From positions 190,273 to 254,272 of the forward strand of contig NW_005434654.1 of the NCBI RefSeq assembly GCF_000315625.1: a stretch of DNA of 64,000 nt, in the 5' to 3' direction. Source of the DNA: Guillardia theta CCMP2712 (lineage: Eukaryota > Cryptophyceae > Pyrenomonadales > Geminigeraceae). The notes beneath the pieces were generated by a model. The model worked only from the letters and a program-made list of their open reading frames with translations. It searched no databases and was not told the DNA's origin. Positions 1 to 11,480 of this stretch are shown piece after piece. The first letter of the stretch is position 1; every line of letters begins with the position of its first letter. The position numbers and the translations under genes were made by a program.

Positions 1-147
1 AGTGGGATGAATCGGGTCATGCAACGATGCTGCGCCCATCCCGTGGAGACTCGCAAGGGATGTAAAGCGTTTACACGTGGACTCCTGGGAGCAGAGACCG
101 TGGAGAACACAGGGAGCACAGCACGAGACCACCTCGCAAACGAGAGT
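1..147 (+). pseudogene. DUF202 gene fragment (5' part of exon 1)
   Basis: The sequence matches 1526-1673, the start of the intact DUF202 gene, through the codons for 'ARDHLANE'. It then joins abruptly at about 147 to sequence that flanks the PP2C genes. The membrane-spanning part of the protein is missing, so no functional DUF202 protein can be made. The same junction occurs in copy B near 23935, so the fusion predates at least one duplication. Confidence 0.8.
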
Positions 148-646
148 CTGGACGTATGAGTCGCGGGAGTTCGTGGTCCTTTACAGGCATGGAGTGGTCT
201 TGTCAGTTCTTATGGACCCTCCACGCGGCAGGCAGTCCTGGCATCGCAAAGGAGGACACGGTGGTAAAGAGAGGACTTTGCACATCTATTGTCTAGTGCA
301 TGAAGATACAGTCTCAGTCTCCATGACTGATCGCAAGCCATGTGTCGGTGTCAGATCAAGGAGGCAACGAAGAGTATGTGCGTGTAGAGTCAGAGGGTCG
401 GGGTGTAGTCATGCTTCATGCAATACCAAGGGAATAAGACACAACTCGCCTCTCATGGTCACGGGTGGCACCCCTGGACTCAACTCATGTCAACCTCCCC
501 GCGTCTTCACAAGCTGAGCAAACAGGCAGCGTGCACCTGTGCCATCTTGTCGCATATGCCGAGGATCGGCCGCCCCGGAAACCGCTCTCGACTAGCTGCT
601 ACATCAGACAGAGGCTGGCGTCAGCCCATACCGTGCTGTCCTCCAT

Positions 647-1093
647 TCAAGCTTGCACTCGCAGGTCAACGACCACTATTGTGATGTTGTCTTCGCGTCG
701 ATCAATGAGCTTCTGCAACTCTTCTGCCGGATCCTCTTCTTCCGTCAGGGTGTCGAGACGCCGTGCCACAGCTTCGTTTGTCACGGTTGCCCATAATCCA
801 TCGCTGGCAATCACCAGAAACTTGTGCTGCTTCGTGAGCAAGAGCTCCTTTATCTCAGGGTCTGGTATGATGCAATCATCTATGGGAATCCAAGTGTCTG
901 TACCGAAATGGCGGTATTGCTTGAGACTTTTGTCGCCTATACATCGAGACATTGCAAGCGATCTGATTCGGTTGATGGACCTTCCGTTGATTTCATAGCT
1001 TTCAATCTCCTCATCGTTGGCTTCGATGCGCTTCCGTTCCTCGGGCACAGTCGGGTCGCAGATGATCGCCCGGCAGTCTCCAGCATTCGCCAC
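647..1093 (-). pseudogene. PP2C-type phosphatase, 5'-truncated copy A
   Basis: The 148-residue reading frame matches the C-terminal half of the two PP2C genes at 22.5 and 24.9 kb, from 'ANAGDCRAIIC' to the end. The N-terminal half with the RMED and DGHxG metal-binding motifs is absent, replaced upstream by a GC-rich island. Twelve codons (36 bp, ending in 'MSTDH') are deleted in frame, and 'QYHDYD' reads 'QYRHFG'. The stop codon is followed by an insertion of about 80 bp that the other copies lack. Without the first metal-binding half it should be catalytically dead. Confidence 0.8.
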
Positions 1094-1532
1094 GACGAGG
1101 CCCGGGCCGGGCCCGGGGGCCGGGCGCCGGCCGGGCTCAGTGCTTTTAAATCTTTCCTGCCTAGTGCCAGTTTGTCCTTGACTAAAAAAGCGTGAAAACC
1201 TGGGGTGAAGAATTCCTTTGTCGAGATGATGATGGGAAGAAGAAGATAGGAATCTGAAGCAAATTAGTAAGTCTTCACAAGGAAAAAAGCAGTGTGGACG
1301 TGACTGAAGCTATTCCATCCGTAGTTTATCCGATGATGAGTCTCAGTGAAGAAAGCTAACACGAATGATCTGAGCTGTTTGCCAAACGTCGCTTCTTTTT
1401 TATGATATCGTCCTCAAGCCCCCATGAAAGAAACGAGAGATAGCGCATTGGACATGCTCGTGCGGAAGCGGGGCATGACGTACTAGCAACGCGCTGACCA
1501 AATCTTCTTTACGTGTCTTGCAGCACAGTGGG

Positions 1533-2203
1533 ATGAATCGGGTCATGCAACGATGCTGCGCCCATCCCGTGGGGACTCGCAAGGGATGTAAAGCGTTTAC
1601 ACGTGGACTCCTGGGAGCAGAGACCGTGGAGAACACAGGGAGCACAGCACGAGACCACCTCGCAAACGAGAGGACTTTCTTGTCTTGGTGCAATACAGGT
1701 ATGACTTTCTTCGGGGCTGGTGTTGCTTTGTTCAGCTCCTTTGAGCTGTTCGACGAGAACTCGACGACGCGCACAGGAGTGATAGGGAGTAGCAGTGGAG
1801 GAATGACCCTGCGCAGCCGACTGTCAGGATCACTCAATCCTCTCTGTCCTCGGGACACTAATCACAAGCCTGCGGGAGGATGGAAAGTAGTCGAGGTAGG
1901 ACTGACACGCTGACGCACATCTTCTCCTCAGCTGCGACCTTGAAGTTTTCACTAACAGGCCGCTTCATTGCTCGTATTGAATGGGGCAATTTTTGTCTCC
2001 TATGCTACATTCCAATATTTTCGTGTGCAAAGGGCGTTGAAGGCAGGCATGTTTCCTCAAAATAAGGTAAAATATTTTCCACTTATCATTGAAACAACTG
2101 ATTGTTTCTTCCACAGTATGGAGTTCTTGCCGTTGTTGGCAGTACAGGGAGCATCTCGGTGCTGGCCTTATACCTCCTTGCGCACGACAGAAAGTTACCG
2201 TGA
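1533..2203 (+). CDS. DUF202 (YidH/VTC-C-terminal type) small membrane protein
   Basis: Three exons (1533-1895, 1959-2066, 2117-2203) joined in phase 0 encode about 185 residues. The motif 'ARDHLANERTFLSW' is the DUF202 signature, found in bacterial YidH-like proteins and at the C-terminus of fungal VTC polyphosphate/vacuolar transporter chaperone subunits. Three hydrophobic segments follow: one after the signature, one in exon 2 ('LLVLNGAIFVSYATF'), and one in exon 3 ('SISVLALYLL'). The predicted protein is a three-pass membrane protein of unknown biochemical role. The introns are 63 and 50 bp with GT-AG ends. ATG 1533 is the first in-frame ATG; 1548 is another possibility. The 5' part is duplicated at 1-147 and 23935-24120, but only this copy keeps the membrane domain. 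Confidence 0.85.
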
Positions 2204-5200
2204 GACCCTGCTTCTATATGCTGTATGCGATGTGATGTACAACAAAGGGCACAGTTGGAAAGACAGCTCCAACATGAGCGGCAAAGACGGCTGCAGAGAG
2301 ATGCCTAGTCATTTTCACGTCCCGGCTGGCAAGGCTTTGTTTGAGGAGTCGAACTACGCCGGTAGTCAGTGACTAGGCTCAGTTCCGAAGTTCGAGTCGG
2401 AGTACGACTCGGTCGGAATGTAGCATAGGTACCACGAAGCCAAAATTTCTGAGCTCTATCTCGTTGCTTGACATAGAACTATTACAACTTAGGATATCGT
2501 TCACAGTCACATGACAATGAATCATGTTTTTTGCAAGCCTTAAATTATTGATTTACAGCCAAAATGTAAGCCATCGGTTTCGTTATCATTCGCATTTCGA
2601 ATGACCACCTGATGTCATCTAGTCGCATTGCTTCTTTCTTTCGCATGTTCTCGACATATGTTGTCTATGCAAACTGCCCAATCCTATCACTTGAGCTCTC
2701 TGGCCCTTCTCCCTGATTGAGCCACGACACGAAATCCTTGAGATATTTCTTGAATATTTCATTTCGGCCTTGAAACATGGAAGATTCTCACCGACTATCT
2801 AAGAAGGAATTCAGTTCCATTACACTTTTCCGGATGAATTGGTCAAAGCACTTCGTCAGTGAGATAAACTATATCTGCAAACCGTTTGCTTCATGCTCTG
2901 TTAAAATCTGCTCCTTGCAGTTTCTCTAAAGAGGTATCCCTTTGGCATGTTTTGCCAGAGTGATACAGATTCCATGCACTTTTGAAACAATTCGCCACTC
3001 CAGAAATTCGATTCGCTTTCAGATCCGCTTGATCAGCCTGAGTGTGACGAACGCCAGCTCGATCGCCATTGACACACTGTACAGTGCTCCGACTCAGTAC
3101 GCCAGCGTTCAGGTCTCAGAGGTTAGGTTCCTGTTCCTGTTCCTGGTGTTCTATCGCATGTTGCCCTATCTCCAGAATCTTCAACAGGATCTGAATCGTA
3201 TTCACGAATCTACAGATGAAATCCCAACTAAATGTAAGAAATGTCCTGCCCACGATCCTATCTTCTTACTGTAATTCTCTTCCGTTGACGGATGTGGCCA
3301 TCCTTTCCTGAGCTAAGGTCATTTTCGTGACAACCAGTGTAAGAAGACATTTGCTGGTGCGAGCATTTCCTCATGTACAGAGAAACCAAACCTCGTCTTT
3401 TCAGCAACTCTTTGATCTTCTCAGGGGTTGGACCACGATGTTGTGGCTCTGTTTCTTATAACCTCTTGAACTCCGAAGCTGCTGACAAGCAACATGCTCT
3501 CTTCTCACACAGCCAAGTAATCAGTTGGCTCACAGAACTCCAATATTGATGTCTTCGGGTTGACCGCAAGCATCCTCTTCATTATCATCGTAATCACCAC
3601 CACCACCACATCATCATCATCCACCCTATTGTGCCATGTCATCCCTGCAGGACAAATCCTGAGGGCTCGTGAAAAATACATTTCACGCATGACAGAGGGG
3701 TAGGGGTGGTTATAAGGCCACACAACCCACCATGGCATAAGACGGCAGAGCGGGGCCGTTTAAAAATAGCTAGTTAAAGAATTAGGTATTTCTGGGTGGG
3801 AGGGGGTAGTGGGTCATAGAGATGTGTATGGGCTCATAGAGCCTTTCAGGCATAGGACAGGTTCGTAGCAACTTAAGTTACCAAAATTTGATTATCAGTG
3901 ATACAACCCACCAATTCCCCGACAAAACCACCGGTGCAAGGTATGGTAATATAAGCAGCAGTTTACAGGGTCTGATCTCGCGGTATCCGTGTAGTGGATG
4001 GGGGGCGAAAGGTTGATATTTTACATCGTTTGGAACTGTTTTAGAATTCTAGAACCTCCAGGTTGCGTCCCCTCAGTGTGGGTTCATCAGATCACCCCAC
4101 CCTCTGCGAAATAAAGCAAATCACCAGGACCCTACATCTTGTCTATTCGATTACCCAGTACTTTGAAGATCAATATGTACCCCTACCCCCTAAACTTCAA
4201 AAATGAGTTCTATTGAAAGTGGGTCCACTTAAAAAACAGGCAGGGATGGTGGTAGGGGGTGGGGTCTTGTGACCGACTATTCAGGGTGGGGTGAGTTGCA
4301 GCCCTAGGGCGTAGGGGTGTGTGAGGAGGTATAGAGAGGTCAAGGAGATATCCCTGGCCTCCAGGGATATGCTGTGTAGTGTTCTGACGAGGTAGGTAGG
4401 GGTAGGGAGTTTGGGGGTGGTAGATCGGGCCCTCAGGGGGACTGTGAAGCCGCGGTGTGGCATGGGAGTGAGGGTTATGGAGGACAACATGGTAGGAGAG
4501 AGGGGTGGAGGAGATAGCGAAAATGATGCGTGATTGGCTCCCCTCAAATTCCGAAAGAAAACCGAGATGAGGAACGGATTTGTGCTTCATTCAACCTGAC
4601 CTTTGGGGAATGGGCCGTTGATGCCTACGCTCGTGCGAGCTGCAGTGTAGCAGATTCAGAAGAACCATCATTGAATCTGCAGGTTGCATAGGAACTGTAC
4701 ACCTGGATCTTCTCGTCCCTTGTGAGTTTGGAAGGAAAATCAAAGGAGATTGCACTTATATTTTGGATGGCTTTTCTAGTCCCGAAGTTTGGGTGCTGTT
4801 TTGTTGTCTATCAATGACCCAGAATGATGAAACAATGGTTCAATTTCCATATTCAGCTACACAGATTTGTTTTGTTCAAAGCTGATTGATGATAGAGTAT
4901 TAAAGTGTGCAGGAAGCGTTGAAGGGATCTTGGGTCGAATTCTGGAGATTTATTCGATTCAGGAACGACACTCCATTTTGAAATTCTGAGTAGGGTTGAG
5001 ATATTGAAACAGAAAAAGGGTGTCAGGGGAGATAATTTCTCTTGAGTTGAATGTGCAATTCTTTGAAAGCTACCATGTAAATTACTCCCTCGATGAGGTT
5101 GGACATTTCTGAAAGAAAATAGCGTGCAAGTGTTCCACGTAGTTAACCGTTTCGTGATCAATTTTCCTGCGACCTGCCCAAGTTTTTATTCTGGGCTGAG

Positions 5201-5208
5201 AAAGCTAG
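2204..5208. other. Largely non-coding region; possible short exons near 2.95-3.24 kb
   Basis: No recognisable gene was found in these 3 kb. The plus strand has an open stretch at 2942-3274. It could be two exons split by an intron at about 3121-3173 (gttagg...ctccag), giving 'SIAIDTLYSAPTQYASVQ' and then 'NLQQDLNRIHESTDE', but no family is recognised and no complete gene model can be built. The rest is AT-rich, then a G-run island from about 3680, then AT-rich sequence upstream of the gene at 5209. Confidence 0.4.
3680..4560. repeat. G-run island (GGGGTA/GGGGTGG-rich)
   Basis: The plus strand is densely populated with G-runs such as 'gaggggtaggggtgg', 'gggagggggtagtggg' and 'ggtagggggtgggg', with a few C-run patches (about 4177-4195). 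Similar islands occur at about 20570-21180, 46970-47240 and 52080-53480. There is no coding sense; the antisense frames across it are low-complexity Pro/His/Thr. Confidence 0.6.
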
Positions 5209-6618
5209 ATGGCAATGCGATTCGGAAATCTCGATGCACGTTCAGTTGTTGTTGCCCGTGCATTTTTTCATGCAGCCACCAAATTGTCAGATGATGATGA
5301 GGATATTTTGCCGCAAGAAGATGGTGCAGATCAAAAGCTTTCGGTTTATTATCTTTTTTCAGAGCTCTTTCCTGAGCATGTAGTTTCCAAGGATTGTACT
5401 GGCCTAACAGCAAAAACTGGACTCACTCGCTTACAATTCAACAAACTTGGGTACGAGATATACGTGAAAGAGCAAAGCAGGAGAGTTCCTGCTCCCAGGG
5501 CAAAACCTGGAAATCCTGGATATGGCTTTCGAAGAGCGAGATGGAGAAATGCACACGATGGAGGTGAGGATCAAGGCACGATGCAAGAAACTTTGTTAGC
5601 CATCGGGTTATCGAAAGCTAGATGCGATTACGTCCGTATGCGTGTAGACCAATTTCGAATAGCTTGGGATCAAGCTCGACGCCCCAGCAGGCCTGCAGGT
5701 CCCGGAAGGCCACGTGGTAACTCTCGAGGAGGAAGGGAGTCTGTTGATGATCCCCCATACTCGAATGGGGGATTCCAACCTTCTTTAGCTGCGCACTCTC
5801 TCGGCGGAAGGCAGATGATTGATGCTGCCGCTTGGCAGTATTCAGCAAGCTTGGCAGCATTGCGTGCTTCCATTCAACCCCAGCCATCAAGCATGGCTGG
5901 TAATGCAAGCAATGTACCTATGCTTTCGACTGCAAGCATTGGAAGCGGTTTAAACTCATTGGCTTCTGTTTTGTCGTCATCTTCCATTCCTGCTCCAAAC
6001 AGTGCGGCCTCTTTCAGCTGGAATTCAGTTGTCAATTTGCAGCCGAATTTGTGGAATGTCTATAATGGACAACCTTTGTCTTTAACATCCATGGAGAGCC
6101 GTGGCCCTCTGCGACCAATACCACTGAGGGAAATGATCAGGCCATTAAATTCGTCATTCAATGGTGACAATGAGTCATCAGCAAGTGGTGGCGCTACTAT
6201 GAAGCCGTCAGACTTGATTCTTCCTGCGCCTATCAACAAAGTAAAGGTTCCGCATTCTTCTTTAGACCTAGGGGAAGCGAATCCACGGAAGCGCAAGTAT
6301 GATAAGTTGGATCCTGTTGATACTTCTACTAAGTTTCCCGGAACAACAGTAACTCCTCCCGTCAATTTTAAGAGCAAGGTGAAGGAATGGCATCTTATTC
6401 CAGCAGACAGCAATCAGAACGCTGCCTCCGGTCAGGATTTGGATCAAAACAAGAAGTTGAGATGTTCTCAAACAATGCCAAACTTGCAAGACTCTCCATG
6501 TTCATGCTCAAATCCTTCACCGCCAAACGTGCAACCTCTTGTTCTGAACTCAGACACATGCGAACAAGCAGGAGCCAGCAGCAGTAATAAAGCTTCGCTC
6601 ACCAATCTCATCGAATGA
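5209..6618 (+). CDS. Putative AT-hook-like nuclear protein, intronless, Ser/Asn-rich
   Basis: A single uninterrupted 469-codon frame with no intron signals needed. Residues 1-130 look globular (aromatic and charged, 'KLSVYYLFSELFPEH'). Around residues 160-180 lies 'RPAGPGRPRGNSRGGR', which resembles an AT-hook core (GRP flanked by basic residues). The rest is low-complexity Ser/Asn/Pro-rich sequence with a short basic cluster 'PRKRKYDK' near residue 355 that could be a nuclear localisation signal. No enzyme motif is visible. The start is the first ATG after in-frame stops. A DNA-binding or chromatin role is inference from these short motifs only. No family is recognised. Confidence 0.65.
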   Translation: MAMRFGNLDARSVVVARAFFHAATKLSDDDEDILPQEDGADQKLSVYYLFSELFPEHVVSKDCTGLTAKTGLTRLQFNKLGYEIYVKEQSRRVPAPRAKPGNPGYGFRRARWRNAHDGGEDQGTMQETLLAIGLSKARCDYVRMRVDQFRIAWDQARRPSRPAGPGRPRGNSRGGRESVDDPPYSNGGFQPSLAAHSLGGRQMIDAAAWQYSASLAALRASIQPQPSSMAGNASNVPMLSTASIGSGLNSLASVLSSSSIPAPNSAASFSWNSVVNLQPNLWNVYNGQPLSLTSMESRGPLRPIPLREMIRPLNSSFNGDNESSASGGATMKPSDLILPAPINKVKVPHSSLDLGEANPRKRKYDKLDPVDTSTKFPGTTVTPPVNFKSKVKEWHLIPADSNQNAASGQDLDQNKKLRCSQTMPNLQDSPCSCSNPSPPNVQPLVLNSDTCEQAGASSSNKASLTNLIE

Positions 6619-7164
6619 TGCGATGTGAGCCTGCAGCTATCACGGCTTTCTGCAATTTTTAAATTCAAAATCGATCGAATTCAGAGAAATGGATTCTCCT
6701 TCAGTGCCACAGTGTGGAAGCACAAAGGGCTCAATATTATTAATCGGATAGATCTCATGACCTCCTGAAGGAGGCGGTCGCTAATGACGAGGAATAAGCT
6801 GATACTTCCCCCGCGACTTGGAGATCTTGACTTGTATGCAAAATCTTGATAAATGGACTGAAGTACCCAGGCGGTCGCTTGCTTCCAGCGTTGTCGCGAC
6901 TAACTAACGTGGTTAGTGGTTGCTCTTGTCAGCGTAAGAAGGCGACCTGACGCCTGTTGTGTCTGGTTGAATAGTTTTAATTGTGAAGTTGTCTCGCAGC
7001 AGTTCGCTTGCAATCTTTGATTTTCGGTTGTTGCTGAATCCGCTGTTGGAGGCCGTTTTTAATTCTAATATATCAGTTACTCTACAAAGATGTGAATAGC
7101 TTACATCCTAGTTGTCTGCTGCAGCTGCTGCTACATTATACATTTACATCTTACCTCACATCGC
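6619..7164. other. Intergenic region between convergent genes
   Basis: About 550 bp between the stop of the AT-hook-like gene and the stop of the minus-strand TMC-like gene. No ORF, RNA gene or strong repeat is seen. The composition is ordinary, with small G/C-rich direct words such as 'ggcggtcgct' occurring twice (about 6772 and 6870). Confidence 0.5.
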
Positions 7165-10100
7165 TCATAGACCATGACTCATTATTCCAAGTTCTGGATT
7201 GCCAGGAGCTTTTCCTTCTTCTTCATCGTTCGCTCCTGCTCTCTTCTCAGGGACAAGATGCACTTGTCAAGGTCGAACGCCTTACCAGATTAGCTATGGC
7301 AGCAAGTAGTCTATACCTCTCCTCCTCCACGTAACGTTGAAACTTCTGTCTGAAGTCGCGCTGGCTGGTTCTTAGCTCAGACCAGCACAGCACGAGCATA
7401 CCTGAATGGAGAGTACGATGAGAGCCAGCAGCATGACAAACCAGGGGAACACAGGAGCTCCAACCACGTTGACAACCTGCACAGTCACCATCAGTTGAGT
7501 CACAACTTGCAAGGATCGTATAGATTTCAGCAGGCAAAGGGATAGTGCGAAGCTGAAGACTTCAGGGAGTGACAAGCGGACGAGGTGTGAAGGAGCGTCG
7601 GCAACTTACATTCTTGAAGTAAGCTCCGATGATTGCGGAGGGAGTCTGAGGTTGCCATTCATCGTTAAAACGACCAGGGAAAAGTCACCTGCCAAGCGAA
7701 CAGGGCGAAGTTGCTCATAGAGAAATCCCTGCCCTCACAAGGATTGTTCGTTTCGTAGATATTGCAGGCTACCGTTCTAGACATGACACATCAGTAGATG
7801 ACGATTTAGTCTGCGATCTCTCTCTACAACTCACGTTTCGTCCCCTGTCGTCGCGTCATAATTGCACGGAAGATTGTGTGTGATGTTGTAATAAAGGAGA
7901 GGGAGTTTGCAGATGGGCGCTTGAAGAAGCTCTAAGCGACACAAAGTCACACGAACTTCCCCAGCAGGGAGGCTGGTCAACCTGTAGACCCATAGACCCA
8001 GATGTAGTAGTACACGACAGTCGCCAATTCCAGAGCGAAGAACTTTGGCAGCTTCAGGAAATCTAGAAAGAGGGAAAGGAGAGGGCAAAAGGAATGGACA
8101 TGAAACATAGGAGAGAGGCAGCGTCTTTCTGCATGATGGAGAGAGAAAGTGATAGGACGAAGAGCAACTGCAAAGAGGTGGCGATAAATAACCTGGCAGA
8201 GGACGTCGGTGACGCGAAGGAGGACAGGGTTGTAAGCTCCCTTTGTAGAGGCGATCCAGAAGTTGAGAATGACTTTCTGATGCAGGAAGAATTGAATGAT
8301 ACCCTGCCCCACCTCGTGAGAGGAGAGGAGGAGAGGAGGAGAGGAGGAGAGGAGGAGAGGAGACGGTTGATGATCATGATGATGATGAAGGGGAGGTGAG
8401 CCGAAATCTTCACCGTGACAATGCGGAGAGCAGAGATAGCAGGCATGAAAGGCAAACACATGAGAAAGAGAGCCTGAGAGCTGACGATGTCCATCAGCCA
8501 GGAGCCCATCTCGAACTCTTGAAACGCTCGTGAGATACAAGTGTCGGCTGCCAGCAGCACAAGGCAAACCTGGTCGACCTGTCGCTCCTTGATCCTTCCT
8601 GAGAAGAATGACCATGAGAAGCAGGAGATGACAGTGAAATGGACAGTCAGGGAGGAGCTGAGTTACGAATACTCACTTCTCTGGCGGAGAGATTCTCCGA
8701 AAGACACCAACGATTAAAGGGATGAGGACCACCTGCCGTCTTGCCAGTCAGCAAACGATCGAGTCATGACCAAGGTGCGAGACCGCAAGGTTGGACATGA
8801 TCCAATCCATCGACCAGAACAGAAGGAAGTTGACACCGACCCCGTCCTAACGTTAACAGCGTCATATCAGGCAGAATGAGGTTGAAGGGGGGGGGGGGAG
8901 AAGGGAATCTGGAGGGAAAGGACCTCGCAGAAGCAGACGTCAGGCATGCGGTCGAGTCTGAGCACGCGCGAGGGGTCCATGATACTCTTGTACTGCTTGC
9001 GGAGGATGATGACGATGTTGACGAACCTGCCGTAGAGGGAGAGGAAGAGAAGTGCGACCGTCCGTTGACTCTTCTTGTAATGCCCGAAGCTCACGACCAT
9101 TCGGGTAGAGACGGGGACTATGAAATGGTTGTAAAAGCTTGAGAGCCCAGGAGGGATGAGCCGCTCCCAGCCGAAGGGATAGAGGAGCATTTCTTGCGGG
9201 AAGAAGAGCTCTATCATGACCCATACTCCCACGGTGATGCAAGAGATCAGCAGAAAGCCGCCGATGCGGTGCAGCATGAGAGTGCTCTTGTCCATGAACT
9301 CAGCCAGATTCCCATCTTCCGCAGTGATCTTCTCCTGCGGCACAAGATAAGCTACAGGGGGAGCACCAAAGTTGAGGAAGAGGAGGCAGCAGGTAGAGGT
9401 GGATTCGATTGAAGGTTTGTCGAGCAATAGGGAGTTTGAACAACACTCACCTCTTTTTGCTGTGCAAGGAACAAACGCAACGACGACTGGGTCTCCATCG
9501 CAAACGAGAATTGTTGAGCCTTCGTTAAGACTTTGAAGTTCAATCCGCTGAAGACCACGCTGGAGTATTTGTAGGGATGCTGATCTGACTGACTGACCTG
9601 TGTCTTGAAGTACTCCACCATGTCGCCATACAGCCTGTTCAAGATAGCAGCAGCGATAATAGCGTAGACGGCAGCGAAGAGAATGCAGAAGAGCAGTGAG
9701 AGATTGGTCCCGTGCAGCTCATGGGGAATGAAGGAGTAGAGGAAGTACTTGGGGATTATTACTGTTCCACTTCCACCTAAGGGCCAGATGGAGCTGAATG
9801 CTGTCCATGTGAGAATCTGTTAAAGGAAAATGTGAGAGAACAACCGAACGCAATGCCATGGCGGACAGGTGAGATCTGAAAGCTGCCAGAAGGACATGAA
9901 ACTTGTGAAGAGACCAAAACAATCGAATGACAATATCAAGCATCAATACTTCATAACAGAAGTATCATATCAAGCATCATCATTCCATTTCAAGTATCAA
10001 TATTTCATCTCATGCCTGGGGGATCGCAACCAACACCGTGAGATACGTGGACAAGTTCAGCCAACGGAGAGACTCGAAGTAGACGACTGTGCGAGGGGAC

Positions 10101-11095
10101 AGCCTTTTCAGCTGATTGATCGCGAATCTGTAGGGATCGAGGAAAGCAAAATAAATCATCACTGTCTCTTTCGCACGCTGAAATTCCAACTTAGCCCGCT
10201 TCCGCCAGGGAACCGCCGGTATCCACATCATATCCTGCTCGACTTCAAACTCTTCAACCTGCTGCAGCCCCAGGTCCAGCTGTTTTCTCCTCCTCATGGT
10301 TCTCTGACGGACTCTTTCCTCTTCCTTGGCCCTTGCACGTCTCACTTCCTCGGATAGCCCATCGGGGCCTGCTTCGTTCACCTCCCCCGTTGTTCCAACA
10401 TCCTTTGCTTGCTTTGCGAGCTCAGGGAACTTCTTGAGCATCTTCTTCTGTTTCTTGTCAAGTTCTTCGATGTCTCTTTGCCATGTTGAGATGTCTTGCT
10501 CTAATCGCTTGTTCTCAACCTTGAGCTTCGGCAAATTAATTTGCGCCTTGTTTAGCGTCTCACTGGCCGATTTCAACTTTTCGACAGCCTCTTTCTTCCT
10601 TTGTTCGTAATCGATGTCCTCCCAGAGTTCTTCTGTGGTGAATCGAACATTTCCTCCATCTTCTTCGTTATCATCGTCATGATAGTCGGCAGCCGTTGGT
10701 TGCACGAACGTAAGAGCTGCATTCTCCTCGATCTCGCGAAGAAACTCCAACTCTAATGAATCTAATCCATCAATGTCTTCTACGTCTCCTCCTACTCCTG
10801 CTATACTAGCCTTTGTCCCACCAAACTTCGCCTTGATAACTTTCTTTTGCTTCATGGCCTTTCCTGCCATGCTCGCTGCTTGCGCTTTCATCTCCAATGC
10901 TTCAAAGATATCGACTCCTTGCTCCTCCTTCTGAGAAGCCTGATAGCCTTGATCCCATACGGCAGAGAGAAATGTGGAGGAGACTTCTCCTTCTCCTTCT
11001 TCGTCGTCTCCCCCTCCTGATAAGACTGGACCACTCAAGTCAAGGATCCTCCTCCTCCTCCTCCCCGTCCTCGTTCCCGAGCTCTCCGATGCCAT
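7165..11095 (-). CDS. TMC-like (transmembrane channel-like) protein with coiled-coil N-terminus
   Basis: A minus-strand gene of about 13 exons. Exon 1 (11095-10016, 360 codons) has a basic/acidic N-terminus, a coiled coil (residues about 165-230), and the start of the membrane domain with 'TVVYFESLRWLNL', like the TMC pattern G-x-x-V-x-S-Y-F-x-F-L-R-W-L. Exon 2 (9816-9451) gives two membrane segments and 'YKYSSVVFSGLNF', matching the TMC 'fsf.skvF.sWDf' region. Exon 3 (9334-8924) and exon 4 (8846-8784) carry 'CFCEDGVGVNFLLFWSMD', a divergent form of the TMC 'CWETxVGQE..rL...D' signature. Later exons give 'DIVSSQALFLMCLPFMPAI', like 'DlvYgQ...ffsPLLPAi', a Cys-containing loop and a final membrane segment. 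The stop is at 7165-7167. The first intron appears to use a GC-AG pair. The boundaries of exons 5-6 are uncertain. TMC proteins are channel components; the role in an alga is unknown. Confidence 0.7.
8320..8370. repeat. GGAGA microsatellite inside a TMC-like gene intron
   Basis: The plus strand has repeated 'gaggagagg' units between two exons of the minus-strand TMC-like gene. Splicing between 'RIVT' and 'VGQGIIQF' codons removes it. Confidence 0.7.
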
Positions 11096-11149
11096 CTACT
11101 CCCGAAAACCGACCACAGTTTGACATCATCCCCCTCATTCTCAGTTACC

Positions 11150-11480
11150 GGGTCCGGGCTGGTCCGGGCAGTCCGGGGCAGCAGCCGGGGCAGGTCCGGG
11201 GCTGGTCCGGGGCCACCTGCGGGGCCACTGCCGGGGGCCACTCCGAGGGTGCGGCGGAGCAGGTCCGGGCCAGGGCCCCTTGAGGGTGTCCGGGCGTAGT
11301 CTGCGGGGGGCCGCAGGTGTACGGGCAGGTGAGTCTGATAGCAATACGGTGACCGCCCGGCCGTCGGACTCGGAGGCGCTGGCGATCCACAACACCGTAC
11401 TAGGCCGGCAGGGCCTGAGCCTCCGGCGGAGACTTTGCTGACCGTACTCGGAGGCTCTCGGAGCGGCGGTCACCCGCCAG
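11150..11480. repeat. GC-rich island (GTCCGGG/CCGG words)
   Basis: The sequence just upstream of the TMC-like gene changes abruptly to very high GC, with repeated 'ggtccggg' and 'ccgggg' words and later 'ggactcggaggc' words. The frames across it are Pro/Arg/Gly-rich and not convincing as coding. It resembles islands at 21290-22260, 24340-24700, 38455-39080 and 47290-48390. Confidence 0.6.

Larger units (their letters stand above)
1..1097 (-). repeat. Segmental duplication copy A (inverted, partial)
   Basis: This block is the reverse complement of the unit at about 23000-24050. It contains, in plus-strand order, the 5' part of a DUF202 gene, about 0.5 kb of PP2C 3' flank, and the 3' half of a PP2C gene on the minus strand. 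It starts at the window edge, so its true left end is unknown. It ends where a short CCGG-rich island (1095-1140) replaces the upstream PP2C sequence. Identity with the other copies is very high by eye, apart from a 36-bp in-frame loss, an insertion of about 80 bp next to the PP2C stop codon, and a few substitutions. Confidence 0.85.

Noticed and set aside
77-517. 146-residue plus-strand frame in copy A (and its match at 23555-23995 minus)
   Set aside because: It spans the PP2C 3' flank and the DUF202 junction. It is conserved only because the whole block is duplicated, and it has no domain or splice support.
4210-4590. 126-residue minus-strand frame over the first G-run island
   Set aside because: His/Pro/Thr-rich low complexity generated by C-runs.
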